From: Rhodopirellula bahusiensis
GTDB lineage: Bacteria > Planctomycetota > Planctomycetia > Pirellulales > Pirellulaceae
Assembly: GCF_002727185.1 (NCBI RefSeq)
Contig: NZ_NIZW01000007.1
Location: 1-64,000 of the forward strand
Direction: 5' to 3'
Length of the DNA stretch: 64,000 nucleotides
The notes under the pieces are model-generated. The model searched no databases, had not been told where the DNA came from, and saw only the letters and a program-made list of their open reading frames with translations. A program made the translations under genes and the position numbers. This document shows, one piece after another, positions 1-9,807 of this stretch; positions within the stretch are counted from its first letter, which is position 1; every line of letters begins with the position of its first letter.

Positions 1-81
1 GCTCAATCGCTTCCGAGCGATCCTAATACGATGGGATAAGAAAACTCAAAACCATCTTGCTGGGCTACACATCGCTCTGGC

Positions 82-672
82 CTATTTTGTCCACAGTAGA
101 ATCGGGGTTCTCGGATAGGTTCTTAGTGAGGTTCGGTGCTCCATCTCGTTGCCACAATGCGGGCAGTCCGTTGGAATGTTCTGAATCAAATTGCGGATCC
201 AATATATCAGCCATGAAACCGACTGTTCAAAGTCACCGATTGGCCCATCGGAAAAGGAAGCCCTTCGCTCCGGCCTGGCAATGTCGTTTAGCGCGTGCAA
301 CTCGCGGGTCCAGCTTAGTATTTGCGGATCACAAAACGTTGCAGCAGTGAGATCGTGTGCAAAACGATTACGAATCTTGCGTACGAAGTGCAGACTTGAT
401 TTCGTACCTGATGGAACCAGACCCATCCGGAAGGCGAGTTCGATTTTGGAGCTAAAAGTTCCAAGCGGAGCGTTGCCTCCAGAGAACAGGGGGTCATCCT
501 TCTTTGAGGCCGGTTTAAGCGTCACCGCAAGCAATTGATAGAGCAGTTCGTCGAGGTAACACGCAGATAGAATGACACGTGCCCGCACGCTTTCAGTTTT
601 TATTGAAGCGTCAAAATGATCAGACCATTGCCCCGCAATGTCATCATCCGTTTGGGCGAGTTCGTCAGTCAC
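82..672 (-). CDS. MltR-like small helical protein, function unknown
   Basis: This 196-residue protein has no signal peptide or membrane segment and is probably cytosolic. Residues about 26-110 resemble the MltR (mannitol operon repressor-like) fold: helical, with a Lys-Ile-Arg-Asn-Arg-Phe-Ala-His stretch at 99-106, the most conserved part of that family. Near the C-terminus a CPHC pair could bind metal but lacks a second pair. MltR relatives are often not sugar regulators, so a repressor role should not be assumed. No mannitol transport or dehydrogenase gene is nearby, and the only neighbour on this strand is the IF-1-like gene upstream, separated by 87 nt. The family call is moderately sure; the function is unknown. 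Confidence 0.6.
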   Translation of the reverse strand: MTDELAQTDDDIAGQWSDHFDASIKTESVRARVILSACYLDELLYQLLAVTLKPASKKDDPLFSGGNAPLGTFSSKIELAFRMGLVPSGTKSSLHFVRKIRNRFAHDLTAATFCDPQILSWTRELHALNDIARPERRASFSDGPIGDFEQSVSWLIYWIRNLIQNIPTDCPHCGNEMEHRTSLRTYPRTPILLWTK

Positions 673-759
673 GGTGCAGGCATAGGATCGTAGGGTATTT
701 GAGTCGGATAACGTTAACGATCACGTGGTCGCCGCGAACGATGCACCACTTCAATAAAC

Positions 760-1296
760 TCAGCTCGGCGACTCACGTGCATCGTCTGGTTCGCCGCCTT
801 CACTTCGATTGACGGCGAGGTTCGGTTTCCAGTTGTTGAGGAATTCAGACCGATCAATTGAGAAAGGTCCGTATTCATCAGCCTCCAGTGGGACGATCGA
901 TCGTCCGCCAAAGCTGTCCTCATCGCACGTTTCATCGTAGATTAGTAGCTCACCATTGTCGAATCGTTGGATCTGCCGAGCAACCCATCCGTCGGGATGG
1001 ACCTCGAATAGGAAGTGCGATCCACCCCAACCCGAACAAAGTCCGCCGGAGTCCTCATTCCAATAGCGTCGGTAGTACTGGCATGGCGAAAAGCCAACGA
1101 TGCAGTCCAATCGTGGTGGCGTAGATCGCTGGATCGCAACAGGATCGCCAGGGCCAATTCGGAAAACGTCGCGAGCGACAGTGTTGGGAACAGACGCGTC
1201 GCATTCGACACCGCAGTTCAATGCAACGCGAAATACGTTGTTGTTTTTGTGCTCAATCACATTGCCGTATAGGCCTTCACGTTGTGTTTGAGGCAT
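760..1296 (-). CDS. IF-1-like OB-fold protein with a C-terminal extra domain
   Basis: This 178-residue cytosolic protein starts with a region (about 7-72) that lines up with translation initiation factor IF-1: a Gly-x-Val-x-Glu strand, Asn then Phe-Arg-Val-x-Leu, and later Arg-Ile-x-x-Gly-Asp-x-Val. IF-1 itself is about 72 residues, so this protein carries roughly 100 more. The second half is rich in Trp, Tyr and acidic residues and looks a little like the DUF6881 beta-sheet domain (weak resemblance only). It is unlikely to be the housekeeping infA, because the basic IF-1 surface is not kept and the gene is far from the ribosomal cluster. It could be a nucleic-acid-binding protein or a recruited OB fold. 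The coding status is well supported; the function is unknown. Confidence 0.6.
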   Translation of the reverse strand: MPQTQREGLYGNVIEHKNNNVFRVALNCGVECDASVPNTVARDVFRIGPGDPVAIQRSTPPRLDCIVGFSPCQYYRRYWNEDSGGLCSGWGGSHFLFEVHPDGWVARQIQRFDNGELLIYDETCDEDSFGGRSIVPLEADEYGPFSIDRSEFLNNWKPNLAVNRSEGGEPDDARESPS

Positions 1297-1747
1297 GATG
1301 CAACGAGGGGCTTCGCATTCTCAGGTCGGCGAACTTGTTTCTCACCTGCTGGACAGGTGGGAATTGGTGTGGAGAGTTATTCTACACGGTTGATGTTTGG
1401 GAATCAGGCTCGGACTTCGGACTTGTTCTCATCGGTTGGCGCGGACCTCGCCAATGCTTCGCAACGCTGGTTGTAATTGGGTATCAACATCTGTTGGATC
1501 AAGCGTGCCTGAGCACTGCGATTCATTGACGACTGGGATTCGCATGCATGTCCGAAATCCGGACGAGGCCAATGGGCTCAGCCGACAGGATCGACTGGTG
1601 CAAATGCGGGAATTGGCCGAGGTCGATGCGAGGAGGGCGGAGTGGTGATGGAGAGAATCCCCAGGCGGCAAGCCTAGCCACTATTGAAGCATTGGCTCTC
1701 GCGTCAGGTGAGACCTGACCTACATTTAGCACTGCACCCATGCAGAG
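1297..1747. other. 451-bp stretch without a convincing gene
   Basis: Open frames of 64-83 codons exist here on both strands, but none has a recognisable domain, a good ribosome-binding site or consistent composition. The only clear structure is the short palindrome at 1703-1719. It separates the IF-1-like gene from the HEAT-type gene pair. Confidence 0.5.
1703..1719. repeat. REP-like short palindrome
   Basis: GTCAGGT and ACCTGAC form perfect 7-nt arms around a 3-nt GAG loop. From memory, short palindromes of this type (reading as 'gtaggtcaggt...') recur between genes in Rhodopirellula genomes, but only one copy was seen here. It lies about 30 nt beyond the 3' end of the small helical gene and could act as a weak transcript end. 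Confidence 0.45.
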
Positions 1748-1999
1748 TCAGACGGACGTTTCCTCGGGATCCTTCAGCACTCGATCGGCTTGATGGATGG
1801 CATCGACCAAGGTCTGAAGCGCCGATGAAACTCGATTGAGAGTCGGTGCCAGATCGGCCAAGCACTGTTCTTCGAACTGACGGGCCGGTTCGTCACGCCA
1901 CACCGATTTGGTCCGCTGCCACTGCTCCGCGAATTCGCTGAACTCGTGCCGCAGTTGATTCTGGGTCTCTTGGATCTGGCCGGTACCAAACGGTTTCAT
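1748..1999 (-). CDS. small helical protein, unknown
   Basis: This 83-residue protein is predicted to be almost all helix and has no signal or membrane segment. The open frame continues upstream to 2104, but the ATG at 1999 is preferred: it comes 7 nt after the stop of the HEAT-type gene, with a GGAG stretch at a suitable distance. A central Trp followed by two amphipathic helices recalls the WXG100 helical hairpin, but the WXG signature is absent, so this is only a resemblance. The tight spacing implies translation from the same transcript as the HEAT-type gene, possibly as a partner protein. Confidence 0.6.
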   Translation of the reverse strand: MKPFGTGQIQETQNQLRHEFSEFAEQWQRTKSVWRDEPARQFEEQCLADLAPTLNRVSSALQTLVDAIHQADRVLKDPEETSV

Positions 2000-2006
2000 C
2001 GTTGAT

Positions 2007-3551
2007 TCACTCCGAGATTCCGTTGGGATTGAAAGTCCGCAGCATCTTACGGCCCTTGTACAAGTGGAACAGATCTTCGGGCTGCGGCGGACGCAACCGT
2101 CCACCGGTGGGCAAATCGATCGTTTCCAAACCGTCGGTCACAACCACACATTCTTTCTCGTTTCGAACCGCGGTGAACACACCCGCCGTTTCGTCCAAGA
2201 AGAAGCCGAGCCGATCAATCTTCACTTCCTCGTACCCGACGCGTTCCAAGTACGTCTGCAACGGCTCAACGATTCGTCGCTGAGCTTCGTTGAATTCTTT
2301 GGAGGGCACCGTGAAAATGTCTTGGTGATCGGCATGCCATCCCGCATAAATCGCGTAGATGTCTTCCGGCGGAAAGTCCGCGACGTCGCATGAGATCGCA
2401 AAGATGGTTGGTCCGGTCAAACCAATGTTGCTGTATTGTCGTTCGCCAAAGTTGTATTCAAAGCGGACCAAGAACACGTCGACCGGATCTTCAAAGCTGG
2501 GCCACAGCATGCGGCGAGAGTCCACCACTTCGACTCCTGTCGGTGGCACTCCCATCTGCTGAGGCTGAGTCAACCACAATGCCATTTCGGCTTCCGCGAT
2601 TGCTCGTGGTTCACGATGTTCTTCATCGATCAACTCCTCCAGTCCCAACTCGTCCGCGTAGGCGATCGCTCGCAGTCGAGCGGCTGGTTCGCCCGCCAGT
2701 TCGGCCAGGCGTTCTTTACCAGTTTCTTCTCCCAACTTCGCCAGCGCGCCCGCTGCTTCGCATTGAACTCGGCGATGTTTCAAATCCAATGTCTTGTTCA
2801 GCTCGCCAATCGAACTTTCTTCGCCGATCAAACCAATCGCATCACAGAGCGACACGGCCAATGCCACCGCTTCACCCAAGACCGCTTGGACCTGTTCCAC
2901 CTCGGTACCAAAGCTGCGCGGGTCCTCTTCGAACTTCGCCAAACGTCCCGCAACATGACCGAGCAGGGCATTGAGCGAGCCAATGCGACCTTTGGCGGGA
3001 TGTTCGTTCACCAATCCGGTTCGAGTCACGTGGCCGGCCAAATCCAAGATGGGCGCCGCTAGGGATGGTTCCGAAATCGAATCCAACAAGGACGGGAACA
3101 CCGCGTCGATGGACCAATCGTTGTGCTGCATCAAAGGGCTGAGAATTTGAGCCGCCGCCATCCAACCCTTGGGTGGTGACTGAGCCAATTGAGTGACCAA
3201 GACCCGCAAAGAATCCGGTGTCCGCTGCATCGCCAACAATTGAAGCATCAAGTGCCGATTGGAGACTTCTGGTGAGAGCGATCCGATGATCTTCCCGAGG
3301 GTCGCGGGCTCGATCTTCGACAGAGGATCCCCTTCGCCTTTCAGGGTTTTCAGATGAATCAGGCGAAGCAATCCACCGGTGATCGCAGGATCCGCGTCCA
3401 TCAATCGAGCGGCATCTTCCGCGAGAGCAGCAACCAGCATGGGACCGTCCAAGTTGGGATCGTCCGCCAATTGCTTCAATGCCACGCCAGCTTGAACCGG
3501 GTCGGCACCGGCGGCAAGAATTGGGTCAAAGGAGATTTCCGACAAGGTCAC
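2007..3551 (-). CDS. HEAT-repeat-like protein
   Basis: This 514-residue soluble protein has two parts. Residues about 1-300 are Ala/Leu-rich helical pairs (patterns such as VQCEAAGALAKLG) typical of HEAT/armadillo solenoids that bind other proteins. Residues about 330-510 are mixed alpha/beta with several aromatic residues and no domain I can name. There is no signal peptide or transmembrane segment. The gene is followed after 7 nt by the 83-residue helical gene and probably forms an operon with it. The closest description is a scaffold or regulatory protein. The substrate or partner cannot be read from sequence. Confidence 0.65.
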   Translation of the reverse strand: MTLSEISFDPILAAGADPVQAGVALKQLADDPNLDGPMLVAALAEDAARLMDADPAITGGLLRLIHLKTLKGEGDPLSKIEPATLGKIIGSLSPEVSNRHLMLQLLAMQRTPDSLRVLVTQLAQSPPKGWMAAAQILSPLMQHNDWSIDAVFPSLLDSISEPSLAAPILDLAGHVTRTGLVNEHPAKGRIGSLNALLGHVAGRLAKFEEDPRSFGTEVEQVQAVLGEAVALAVSLCDAIGLIGEESSIGELNKTLDLKHRRVQCEAAGALAKLGEETGKERLAELAGEPAARLRAIAYADELGLEELIDEEHREPRAIAEAEMALWLTQPQQMGVPPTGVEVVDSRRMLWPSFEDPVDVFLVRFEYNFGERQYSNIGLTGPTIFAISCDVADFPPEDIYAIYAGWHADHQDIFTVPSKEFNEAQRRIVEPLQTYLERVGYEEVKIDRLGFFLDETAGVFTAVRNEKECVVVTDGLETIDLPTGGRLRPPQPEDLFHLYKGRKMLRTFNPNGISE

Positions 3552-3638
3552 GGTTCCAAAGTTTGAAGAGTAAGAATGGGGCAGGGGAGGGCAGGGCAGA
3601 GCAGGGTGGTAACGAGCAATGATGATTGCAACACCAGC

Positions 3639-4037
3639 TCAAGAGTCGTCCGACTCGGGTTCATACGTCAGATCGGGATTCACGGCGTCCGACCAACCCA
3701 AGCGATCGATATCTTCCAACGTCGCCCAACGGTTGTTGCCTTGGTAGAGCGGCGACTGATCGATGGGGCACTTCGGTGTTTCAGCATCCGCGTAAATATG
3801 CACGCCGTTCAAGTTCGGCTGCAACCAAATGGCTTCGCATTCATCGCAAACCACCAAGCCGTACTTAGGCTTGTTGTCGACCAAACCACAGGCACGGATC
3901 GAACACAAACCTTGCTCGCAAATCGGGCAAGAACCGACGCTGTATCGGACACCAGAATTTGAATTCAAGTTGGAACTCGAATTATCGGGAGGGACATCGG
4001 AGCTGGAATCAGGGTGAGTCACAGAATTGACTTCCAA
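3639..4037 (-). CDS. zinc-ribbon-like small protein
   Basis: This 132-residue protein has a Ser/Asn/Pro-rich, probably disordered N-terminus (1-30), then a Cys-rich part: CPIC near 37-40, a Cys about ten residues later, CDEC near 64, and a final CPI near 89. Two CxxC pairs suggest a zinc ribbon. The C-terminus is acidic (ends in EPESDDS). No catalytic motif is visible. It sits between the HEAT-type gene (88 nt) and the membrane-anchored gene (91 nt), all on the minus strand, so co-transcription is possible. The function is unknown; nucleic-acid or protein binding through the zinc site is a guess. Confidence 0.6.
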   Translation of the reverse strand: MEVNSVTHPDSSSDVPPDNSSSNLNSNSGVRYSVGSCPICEQGLCSIRACGLVDNKPKYGLVVCDECEAIWLQPNLNGVHIYADAETPKCPIDQSPLYQGNNRWATLEDIDRLGWSDAVNPDLTYEPESDDS

Positions 4038-4128
4038 ACAGAAACGGGATGATTCGGGAGGAGCATCGCTGAAGGTTCAACTTCAAAGCGATGCTTTCGC
4101 ATATCGAGCAATCAATGCGGAACAGGAA

Positions 4129-4935
4129 CTACAGCGGGAACGCGGTGATCAACCGATTGCCTTCCAATACCAAACGCACTCGGCGAGCCATCGGGTTGCG
4201 ACTGCGTTGACCATCGCGGCCGCCGACAAAGCCAACTCGTTTTCCCATGTCGACGGTGTAGATGGTTCGTTTCCCGTCGACTTCTTTGGTCGTTCGTTGG
4301 TTCGCCTGAGCTTTTTCGTACGCCTTGTCGATCGTCGCGAGGGCTCCCTCCATCTCGCCATCAAAAACCCCGTGTTTGCCTGAACGATTGGGTTGGTCTT
4401 TGGTATGACGGCGCAGGTGTTCGAGGCGATGACCTTCGGCACTGCCGGGCGTGTATAGCACGCCCGCCGGTGACATGAACCGGTCGGTGCCAATCTCTCT
4501 CAGCAACCCGTACTTCAGATCCGAAGTGTCCTGCGTGGCTTGAGCGGACGCTGAATCAGCACGCGAATCCGGATCTCCGCGGGTCATCTTCGACGCGAGC
4601 GGGCCGGGTGATTTGGCGGTCTCGTTCCGCTGCGGCTGCGTTTTGGCCTCACCCCGCGAAGGCGACGATTTCGACGACTCAGCCGGTTTGGGCACCGAAC
4701 GCGGGTTGGCGGTTTGGTCCGAGACGGGCGAGGGCGAGTTCTCTGCCACCGAGTCTTTGGCGACTTGCTTGCCGGGCAAAGCCGGCAAATTCCAGCCCGT
4801 TGCTTCGTTGATCGATGGCCGAAGCAGCGTGTAGCCGCCGATGACGACCGCGATGACGATCCCCGCCACCGTTGTCTGTTTGCCTTTTTTGCCGCCCGGC
4901 CGACGGGGCCCGGAGCGAGATTCAGCAGCGTTCAT
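4129..4935 (-). CDS. membrane-anchored protein with a possible EndoU/BECR-type nuclease tail
   Basis: The 268-residue product has a short basic N-terminus, one transmembrane helix (about 21-38), a long Ser/Pro/Lys-rich linker (about 60-140) and a compact C-terminal domain (about 140-268). The C-terminal domain contains histidines at 169, 173, 177 and 188 (the last within HGVF) and ends in a strand pattern, arginines then LITAFPL. This layout recalls the BECR-fold RNase tails (EndoU, CdiA-type) whose last strand carries a Thr-x-Phe/Tyr-Pro motif. With the N-terminus inside, the tail would face the periplasm. No immunity gene is seen nearby, so it may not be a toxin. The membrane topology is fairly certain; the nuclease assignment is inference. 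Confidence 0.5.
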   Translation of the reverse strand: MNAAESRSGPRRPGGKKGKQTTVAGIVIAVVIGGYTLLRPSINEATGWNLPALPGKQVAKDSVAENSPSPVSDQTANPRSVPKPAESSKSSPSRGEAKTQPQRNETAKSPGPLASKMTRGDPDSRADSASAQATQDTSDLKYGLLREIGTDRFMSPAGVLYTPGSAEGHRLEHLRRHTKDQPNRSGKHGVFDGEMEGALATIDKAYEKAQANQRTTKEVDGKRTIYTVDMGKRVGFVGGRDGQRSRNPMARRVRLVLEGNRLITAFPL

Positions 4936-5025
4936 TTCGGTTCAATCAAGCCAGCAAGTTCGAATTCGGTCGTCAATGACCGCCAACTTACCAGCCGATC
5001 CCAAAACTGGCCAACCAATGAAGGC

Positions 5026-6396
5026 TCAGGTCTCCAGGATTTCGCTCACCACTCGCCCGTGGACGTCCGTCAGACGAAAATCGCGACCAGCGTAGGGATA
5101 CGTCAAACGCTCGTGGTCGATTCCAAGTTGATGCAGCATGGTCGCGTGCAAATCGTGCATGTGAACGCGATCGCGAACCGCGTAGTAGCCATAGTCATCG
5201 GTCTCACCGTACGTGATTCCGCCGCGAATCCCGCCACCGCCCAGCACCATTGAGAATCCCTGCGGGTTGTGGTCGCGACCGTTGCTTCCCTGAACAACGG
5301 GCGTCCGTCCAAATTCGCCGCCCCATACGACCAATGTGTCTTCCCAGAGCCCGCGTTGCTTCAGATCCGCGAACAATCCTGCGATCGGCAAGTCCGTCTT
5401 GGCGGCATTTTTCTGGTGCCCGTTCTTCAAGTTGCCGTGCTGGTCCCACACTTGGCCGCTGCTGACGGTGATGAATCGAACACCGGATTCTGCCAACCGA
5501 CGCGCCATCAAACAACTGCGTCCAAACGAGTCGGTCGTCTTCTCACCGATCCCGTACAGTTTCTTGGTCGCTTCGGTTTCCTTCGACAAATCCATCACCT
5601 CCGGCGCGGTGCCTCGCATCCGATTGGCCAAGTCCACCGCCTCGATCGCACCATCGGTCGCTCGGTCTCGTCCGGCAGATTGAACATGGCCGCGGTTGAG
5701 CTGGTTGACCAAGTCAAACTGGTGTCCTTGAGCCGCATCGAGATAGGCAATTTTCCCTTCGCCGATTTGACCGTTCTTGCCGACCACGGTCGCTTGATGC
5801 TTGGCCGGCAAGAACGCGGCCCCGTAGTTGCGAGGTCCACCATGGGCCGTCGCGGGTGCGATCGCAACGTGAGCCGGCAAATCCGGATGCCCGGCCCCCA
5901 ATGCATAACTGATCCATGCACCAACACTGGGGCGAACAAAGTTGTCGCTGCCCGTGTTCACCATCCCGACCGCTTGGCCGTGCGATTGGCCGCGAGTGTG
6001 CATGGACCGAACAACGCACAGTGAATCCAGATGCTTGTTCATCTCCGGCAATAAATCGGTTGCCCATAACCCAGCCTCACCGTGTTGCGACCATTTCCAA
6101 GGGCTCGCAAGCAATGTCGGTTTGGCACTGATTTGAGGCGGCAACTCGAACGGCAAATCCTTTCCGTTGTCGGCGATCAACCGCGGCTTGTAATCAAACG
6201 TGTCGACATGCGACGGTCCGCCATGCATGAACAAGAAGATCACGCGTTTGGCCTTCGCCGGATGATGCTGCACGGGAGTCTGCTCACCCGCACTGTTCGA
6301 CCAAGCGTTGGAAGCAGGAACCGCAGAAGCAGTTACGGCCAACGCACCAGTCGTCCAAGTCGATTGGACCAAGCAATCTCGACGGTTCAGTTTCAT
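5026..6396 (-). CDS. DUF1501 family exported protein
   Basis: This 456-residue protein belongs to the DUF1501 family, which shares the alkaline phosphatase/sulfatase fold. The ATG at 6396 is chosen although the frame stays open to 6582: it begins MKLNRRDCL, a twin-arginine-like export signal, and lies 10 nt after the stop of the upstream gene. Family features are present: a [11 protein letters not shown] segment after the signal, GEFGRTP near the C-terminal third, and a late [10 protein letters not shown] segment. In planctomycetes this family almost always follows a DUF1549/DUF1553 cytochrome-type gene, as here. The biochemical role is not established; a part in degrading sulfated or other complex compounds is inferred from such pairings. 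Confidence 0.88.
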   Translation of the reverse strand: MKLNRRDCLVQSTWTTGALAVTASAVPASNAWSNSAGEQTPVQHHPAKAKRVIFLFMHGGPSHVDTFDYKPRLIADNGKDLPFELPPQISAKPTLLASPWKWSQHGEAGLWATDLLPEMNKHLDSLCVVRSMHTRGQSHGQAVGMVNTGSDNFVRPSVGAWISYALGAGHPDLPAHVAIAPATAHGGPRNYGAAFLPAKHQATVVGKNGQIGEGKIAYLDAAQGHQFDLVNQLNRGHVQSAGRDRATDGAIEAVDLANRMRGTAPEVMDLSKETEATKKLYGIGEKTTDSFGRSCLMARRLAESGVRFITVSSGQVWDQHGNLKNGHQKNAAKTDLPIAGLFADLKQRGLWEDTLVVWGGEFGRTPVVQGSNGRDHNPQGFSMVLGGGGIRGGITYGETDDYGYYAVRDRVHMHDLHATMLHQLGIDHERLTYPYAGRDFRLTDVHGRVVSEILET

Positions 6397-6406
6397 CAGT
6401 TTCGCC

Positions 6407-9367
6407 TCAATCCAAGAATCGAAATTCGGTGCTCGCAAACATCGCCGCGATCCATTCGCGATAACGTTCTTCGTCGCTCGACATGGCCTTCGCCACATCG
6501 CTTTCCAACCAAGCGTGCAAGATTTGTACGTCGACCGGTCGAGGGTCACGAGAGAACAACACGGCGCAGGCCCACCGGACACGCTGTGTGTCGTCGGTTG
6601 TCTCTTTCATCATTCGCTTCGTCGTTTGCATCGCCCATCGACGTACCTCGGGGCTGCCGATCAACGTCAACGCTTGCGCCGGCACGTTCGTTGTCGGTCG
6701 TTTCCCAACCAACAAATCCGGATCCGCGGCGTCCAGGTTCGCCAGCAACGGTGGCACTTCGGATCGAATCAATGGCAAGTAGATTGTTCGCTTCGGATCA
6801 TCCAGCCCAAACTTGGTGGTCGCTTTGGAGTTGGCGTTGTTTTGACTGACCAAGGTCGCGTAGCTGTCCATCAAGTTTTCACGACCGCTGGGGTCGAGCG
6901 TGCCGGCAGCAACCAACATCGCATCGCGAATCGCTTCCGCGGGAATGCGTCTGCGAACGGCCCGACCTCGCCATCTATTTTCAGGATCAAGTGAGACTCG
7001 CGGATCGTCATCCGAAACCATCGATCGTGAATACGCGTCGCTGCAAACGATGTTTCGAATCAAACGTTTCTGACGCCAACCGTTGCGTACAAAGTCGATC
7101 GTCAACGCATCCAGCAACTCGGGATGAGTCGGTTTCTCGCCCCGAACGCCGAAGTTGTCGACGGTCCGCACCAGTCCTTCGCCCATCAGGTGCATCCAGA
7201 TTCGGTTGACACTGACCCGCGCGGTCAGCGGGTGATCAGGATCGGTCAACCACTGTGCCAACTCCAACCGACCGCTTCCTTCCAAGGGTTCAAACGCGGT
7301 GGTGGATTCGCTGAAGACCTGCGGAATGCCTCTCGGGACGATGTCGCCCAGATTGCTGACCTCACCCCGAATATGAATCGGGCAATCCTCCTGCTCATCG
7401 CTCGGTAAATCGGCCAGCGCCATCGCGGTCGGAACGGGGGGCGGAGCATTGGCGACCAAATCGGCTCGTTGTGACTTCAGTTGCTTGAGTGTCTGAGTCA
7501 ACGTGGTTCGCATCGCGATGGTTTGTTCAATCGCCGCGTCTGATTCACCCGGGTCCTTTTCGCCATCGACCTGAACCCACTGCACGGCATCGGCGATCAC
7601 ATAACCATCCGTCCCACGGTTCGAAAGGGTGACCTGCGACTGAGTTTCCGCCTCGCACTCAAAATCCTTCAGCACGCTGTACGTGCCCGTCGTCGGAGGA
7701 ACCGTCTGATTCAAAACCAGATCGTGAGTCTCGTCGTTCAACTGCACCGTGACAGGCAGATTCGACGCCCGATTGCCGCTGGAGTTGTAGTGAACCCGAA
7801 GCTCATACCGTCCGGCATTGGGCAAGACTGCGGCAAACCGGATCGACGCCTCGCCTTTGTTTCGATTTTCGTCGTGCACATAACCTTTGCCAACAAACCC
7901 AGATTTGTACGTCGATTCAACCCAGTGACCTTCACGAACGGCATCGACATCATCGATCGTGATTCCTTCGAGTTCCGTCTTCTCTGCCAGAACCTTCAGT
8001 TCCGACTCGACTGCTTTGATCTCTTGATCGAGGTCTTGCAGCGATTTTTCGTGAGCACGAATGGACTCCTTGTGCTTCATTGAAATCGGAAGCGGAGTTT
8101 TCTTCCAAGTGCTGACGTATTGCTGCGACTCACCATGCAGTGTTCGCGTGCTGCGAAAGATCCCCGCCATCGCGTAGTAGTCTCGCGTGGTGATGGGATC
8201 AAACTTGTGATCGTGACAGCGAGCACAACCAAACGTCATGCCAAGAAAAGCACGTCCGACCGTGTCGAGTTGCTCGTCGACCACATCCATCCGCAACTTG
8301 GTTTTGTTGCGTTCACTCAGCATCTTGGTGCCGATCATCAAGAACGTGGTGGCGACCAACTTGTCACGTCGATCTTCATCGGAAGAGGCCGGCATCATAT
8401 CACCCGCGATCTGTTCGCGAATCATCCGGTCGATCGGCATGTCGTTGGCAAACGCCCGCACCAAGTAATCGCGATACCGCCAAGCGTCGTGATGGGTCGC
8501 ATTGAAATCGCTGCCGTTGCTGTCGGCATAGCGAGCCACGTCCATCCAGTGCCTCGCCCAATGTTCCGCGAACTGCGTGCTGGCCAGATAGCGATCCACC
8601 AATCTCCGCCAATGTGCGTCGCTGGGATCCGCTTGAAATTGCCGAAGCGTTTCAGGATCAGGTGGCAATCCTGTCAGATCAAACGCCAAACGTCGCAGCC
8701 GCACACTTGGGCTTGCGATCGGAGTCGCGGTCAAACCTTCCGCGTCCAAGCGTCGTTGCAGGTAGGCATCAATCGCGGAATCAGAATCAAACGCAACCGG
8801 CGACTCGCTCGCACGTGGAGGCTGAAACGCCCAAAACTGCCGAGCCTGCTCCCAGTCGAATGACTTTGGCTGAGAACTTGTGAGCTGTTCCTCTTCATCC
8901 ATCAATCTTGGATCAGCCGCACCATCGCGAATCCATTTTTCAAAATCTCGCACCACGTGGTCGGGCAGCTTTCCCGAGGGTGGCATCTCGGAGGACTCGT
9001 ACCGAATCGCCGCCATCAGTTCGCTTGCTGCGGGATCGCCAAGTCGGATGGCCGGCCCACTGTCACCGCCAACTTCCCATCCTTCCTTCACATCCAAACG
9101 CAACGAACCGCCCAGGTCTTCCGAATCCTCCGCATGGCATTCATAGCAATATTCGATCAGAACCGGACGAATGCGAGCTTCGAAGAAGTCAAAGGATTCT
9201 TCGTTCGATTCATCCGCGGAAACCATCGCCGCACAACCGATGGTTAGCCAAACAAAAGCCAGCATCCATCGAGCGGTCGGCCAACGATTGGCGATCGAAC
9301 AACATCGATCGCGGTTTGATTGAGCGATGTCGTAGTCAAACGAGGGCGGGGCGAACGGACTCTTCAT
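6407..9367 (-). CDS. PSCyt1-DUF1549-DUF1553 cytochrome-type protein
   Basis: This large exported protein (986 residues from the ATG at 9367; an ATG at 9385 is also possible, and a third at 9265 would give a shorter classical signal peptide) has the planctomycete layout. It starts with a PSCyt1 region with a CYECH haem-binding motif (about 74-78), then DUF1549 containing a second CxxCH within [11 protein letters not shown] (about 381), then DUF1553 in the last third. Between them, about residues 480-590 look like a golvesin/carbohydrate-binding-type beta sandwich. The haem motifs imply covalent haem c and a periplasmic redox role. It is followed after 10 nt by the DUF1501 gene, so the pair is an operon. 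The substrate is unknown. Confidence 0.9.
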   Translation of the reverse strand: MKSPFAPPSFDYDIAQSNRDRCCSIANRWPTARWMLAFVWLTIGCAAMVSADESNEESFDFFEARIRPVLIEYCYECHAEDSEDLGGSLRLDVKEGWEVGGDSGPAIRLGDPAASELMAAIRYESSEMPPSGKLPDHVVRDFEKWIRDGAADPRLMDEEEQLTSSQPKSFDWEQARQFWAFQPPRASESPVAFDSDSAIDAYLQRRLDAEGLTATPIASPSVRLRRLAFDLTGLPPDPETLRQFQADPSDAHWRRLVDRYLASTQFAEHWARHWMDVARYADSNGSDFNATHHDAWRYRDYLVRAFANDMPIDRMIREQIAGDMMPASSDEDRRDKLVATTFLMIGTKMLSERNKTKLRMDVVDEQLDTVGRAFLGMTFGCARCHDHKFDPITTRDYYAMAGIFRSTRTLHGESQQYVSTWKKTPLPISMKHKESIRAHEKSLQDLDQEIKAVESELKVLAEKTELEGITIDDVDAVREGHWVESTYKSGFVGKGYVHDENRNKGEASIRFAAVLPNAGRYELRVHYNSSGNRASNLPVTVQLNDETHDLVLNQTVPPTTGTYSVLKDFECEAETQSQVTLSNRGTDGYVIADAVQWVQVDGEKDPGESDAAIEQTIAMRTTLTQTLKQLKSQRADLVANAPPPVPTAMALADLPSDEQEDCPIHIRGEVSNLGDIVPRGIPQVFSESTTAFEPLEGSGRLELAQWLTDPDHPLTARVSVNRIWMHLMGEGLVRTVDNFGVRGEKPTHPELLDALTIDFVRNGWRQKRLIRNIVCSDAYSRSMVSDDDPRVSLDPENRWRGRAVRRRIPAEAIRDAMLVAAGTLDPSGRENLMDSYATLVSQNNANSKATTKFGLDDPKRTIYLPLIRSEVPPLLANLDAADPDLLVGKRPTTNVPAQALTLIGSPEVRRWAMQTTKRMMKETTDDTQRVRWACAVLFSRDPRPVDVQILHAWLESDVAKAMSSDEERYREWIAAMFASTEFRFLD

Positions 9368-9807
9368 TACAGAACCGTCGATCAAAAGGTGGGGGAGAGG
9401 CGGGCCCTATAGGGTACACCATTCCCAACAACCGTGTGCCGCGCGAGTCATCGCACCATCAATCAGTTGGAACCAGAGGTCAAAAGTCGACCATTCCGCT
9501 GCAAAATCGTTTCAACCGGCACGAGCGGGCGAACCACTGTCGCAGTCGCACAATTTGCAACCGGGGATGGCTCACAAAAGCCCACCTGCTCATTCGTGAC
9601 CTAGTGTTTGTGTTAGCGACGTTGTGGGCTTCCGATTCGACATTCAAGAAAACGGCAAACCACGTGTAAACGTGGGACGCAAAGTCATGGATCCATGTTG
9701 AAAAACTTGGACTGCCAGACCGCCCTGGATGCTTATCGACATCGCGAGAAGATGTGGTTGTCACATCGAGCGGGGGGGATTTCCTGCTCACACCGAAGGC
9801 GCACACC
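9368..9807. other. 440-bp divergent intergenic region
   Basis: The region lies between the divergently transcribed DUF1549-type gene and the secreted-protein gene, so it should hold promoters for both. A 10-bp palindrome, CCCTATAGGG, lies at 9405-9414, about 40 nt upstream of the DUF1549-type start, and may be an operator. The 131-codon open frame on the minus strand has no recognisable features. Confidence 0.4.

Noticed and set aside
1397-1648. 83-codon open frame on the plus strand
   Set aside because: It is poor in protein-like patterns and lacks a good ribosome-binding site, and no family is recognised.
9597-9630. Possible degenerate GATTAGTG element
   Set aside because: Similarity to the 34.7-kb element is weak (TAGTGTTTG then GTTAGCGACG) and no inverted partner was found.
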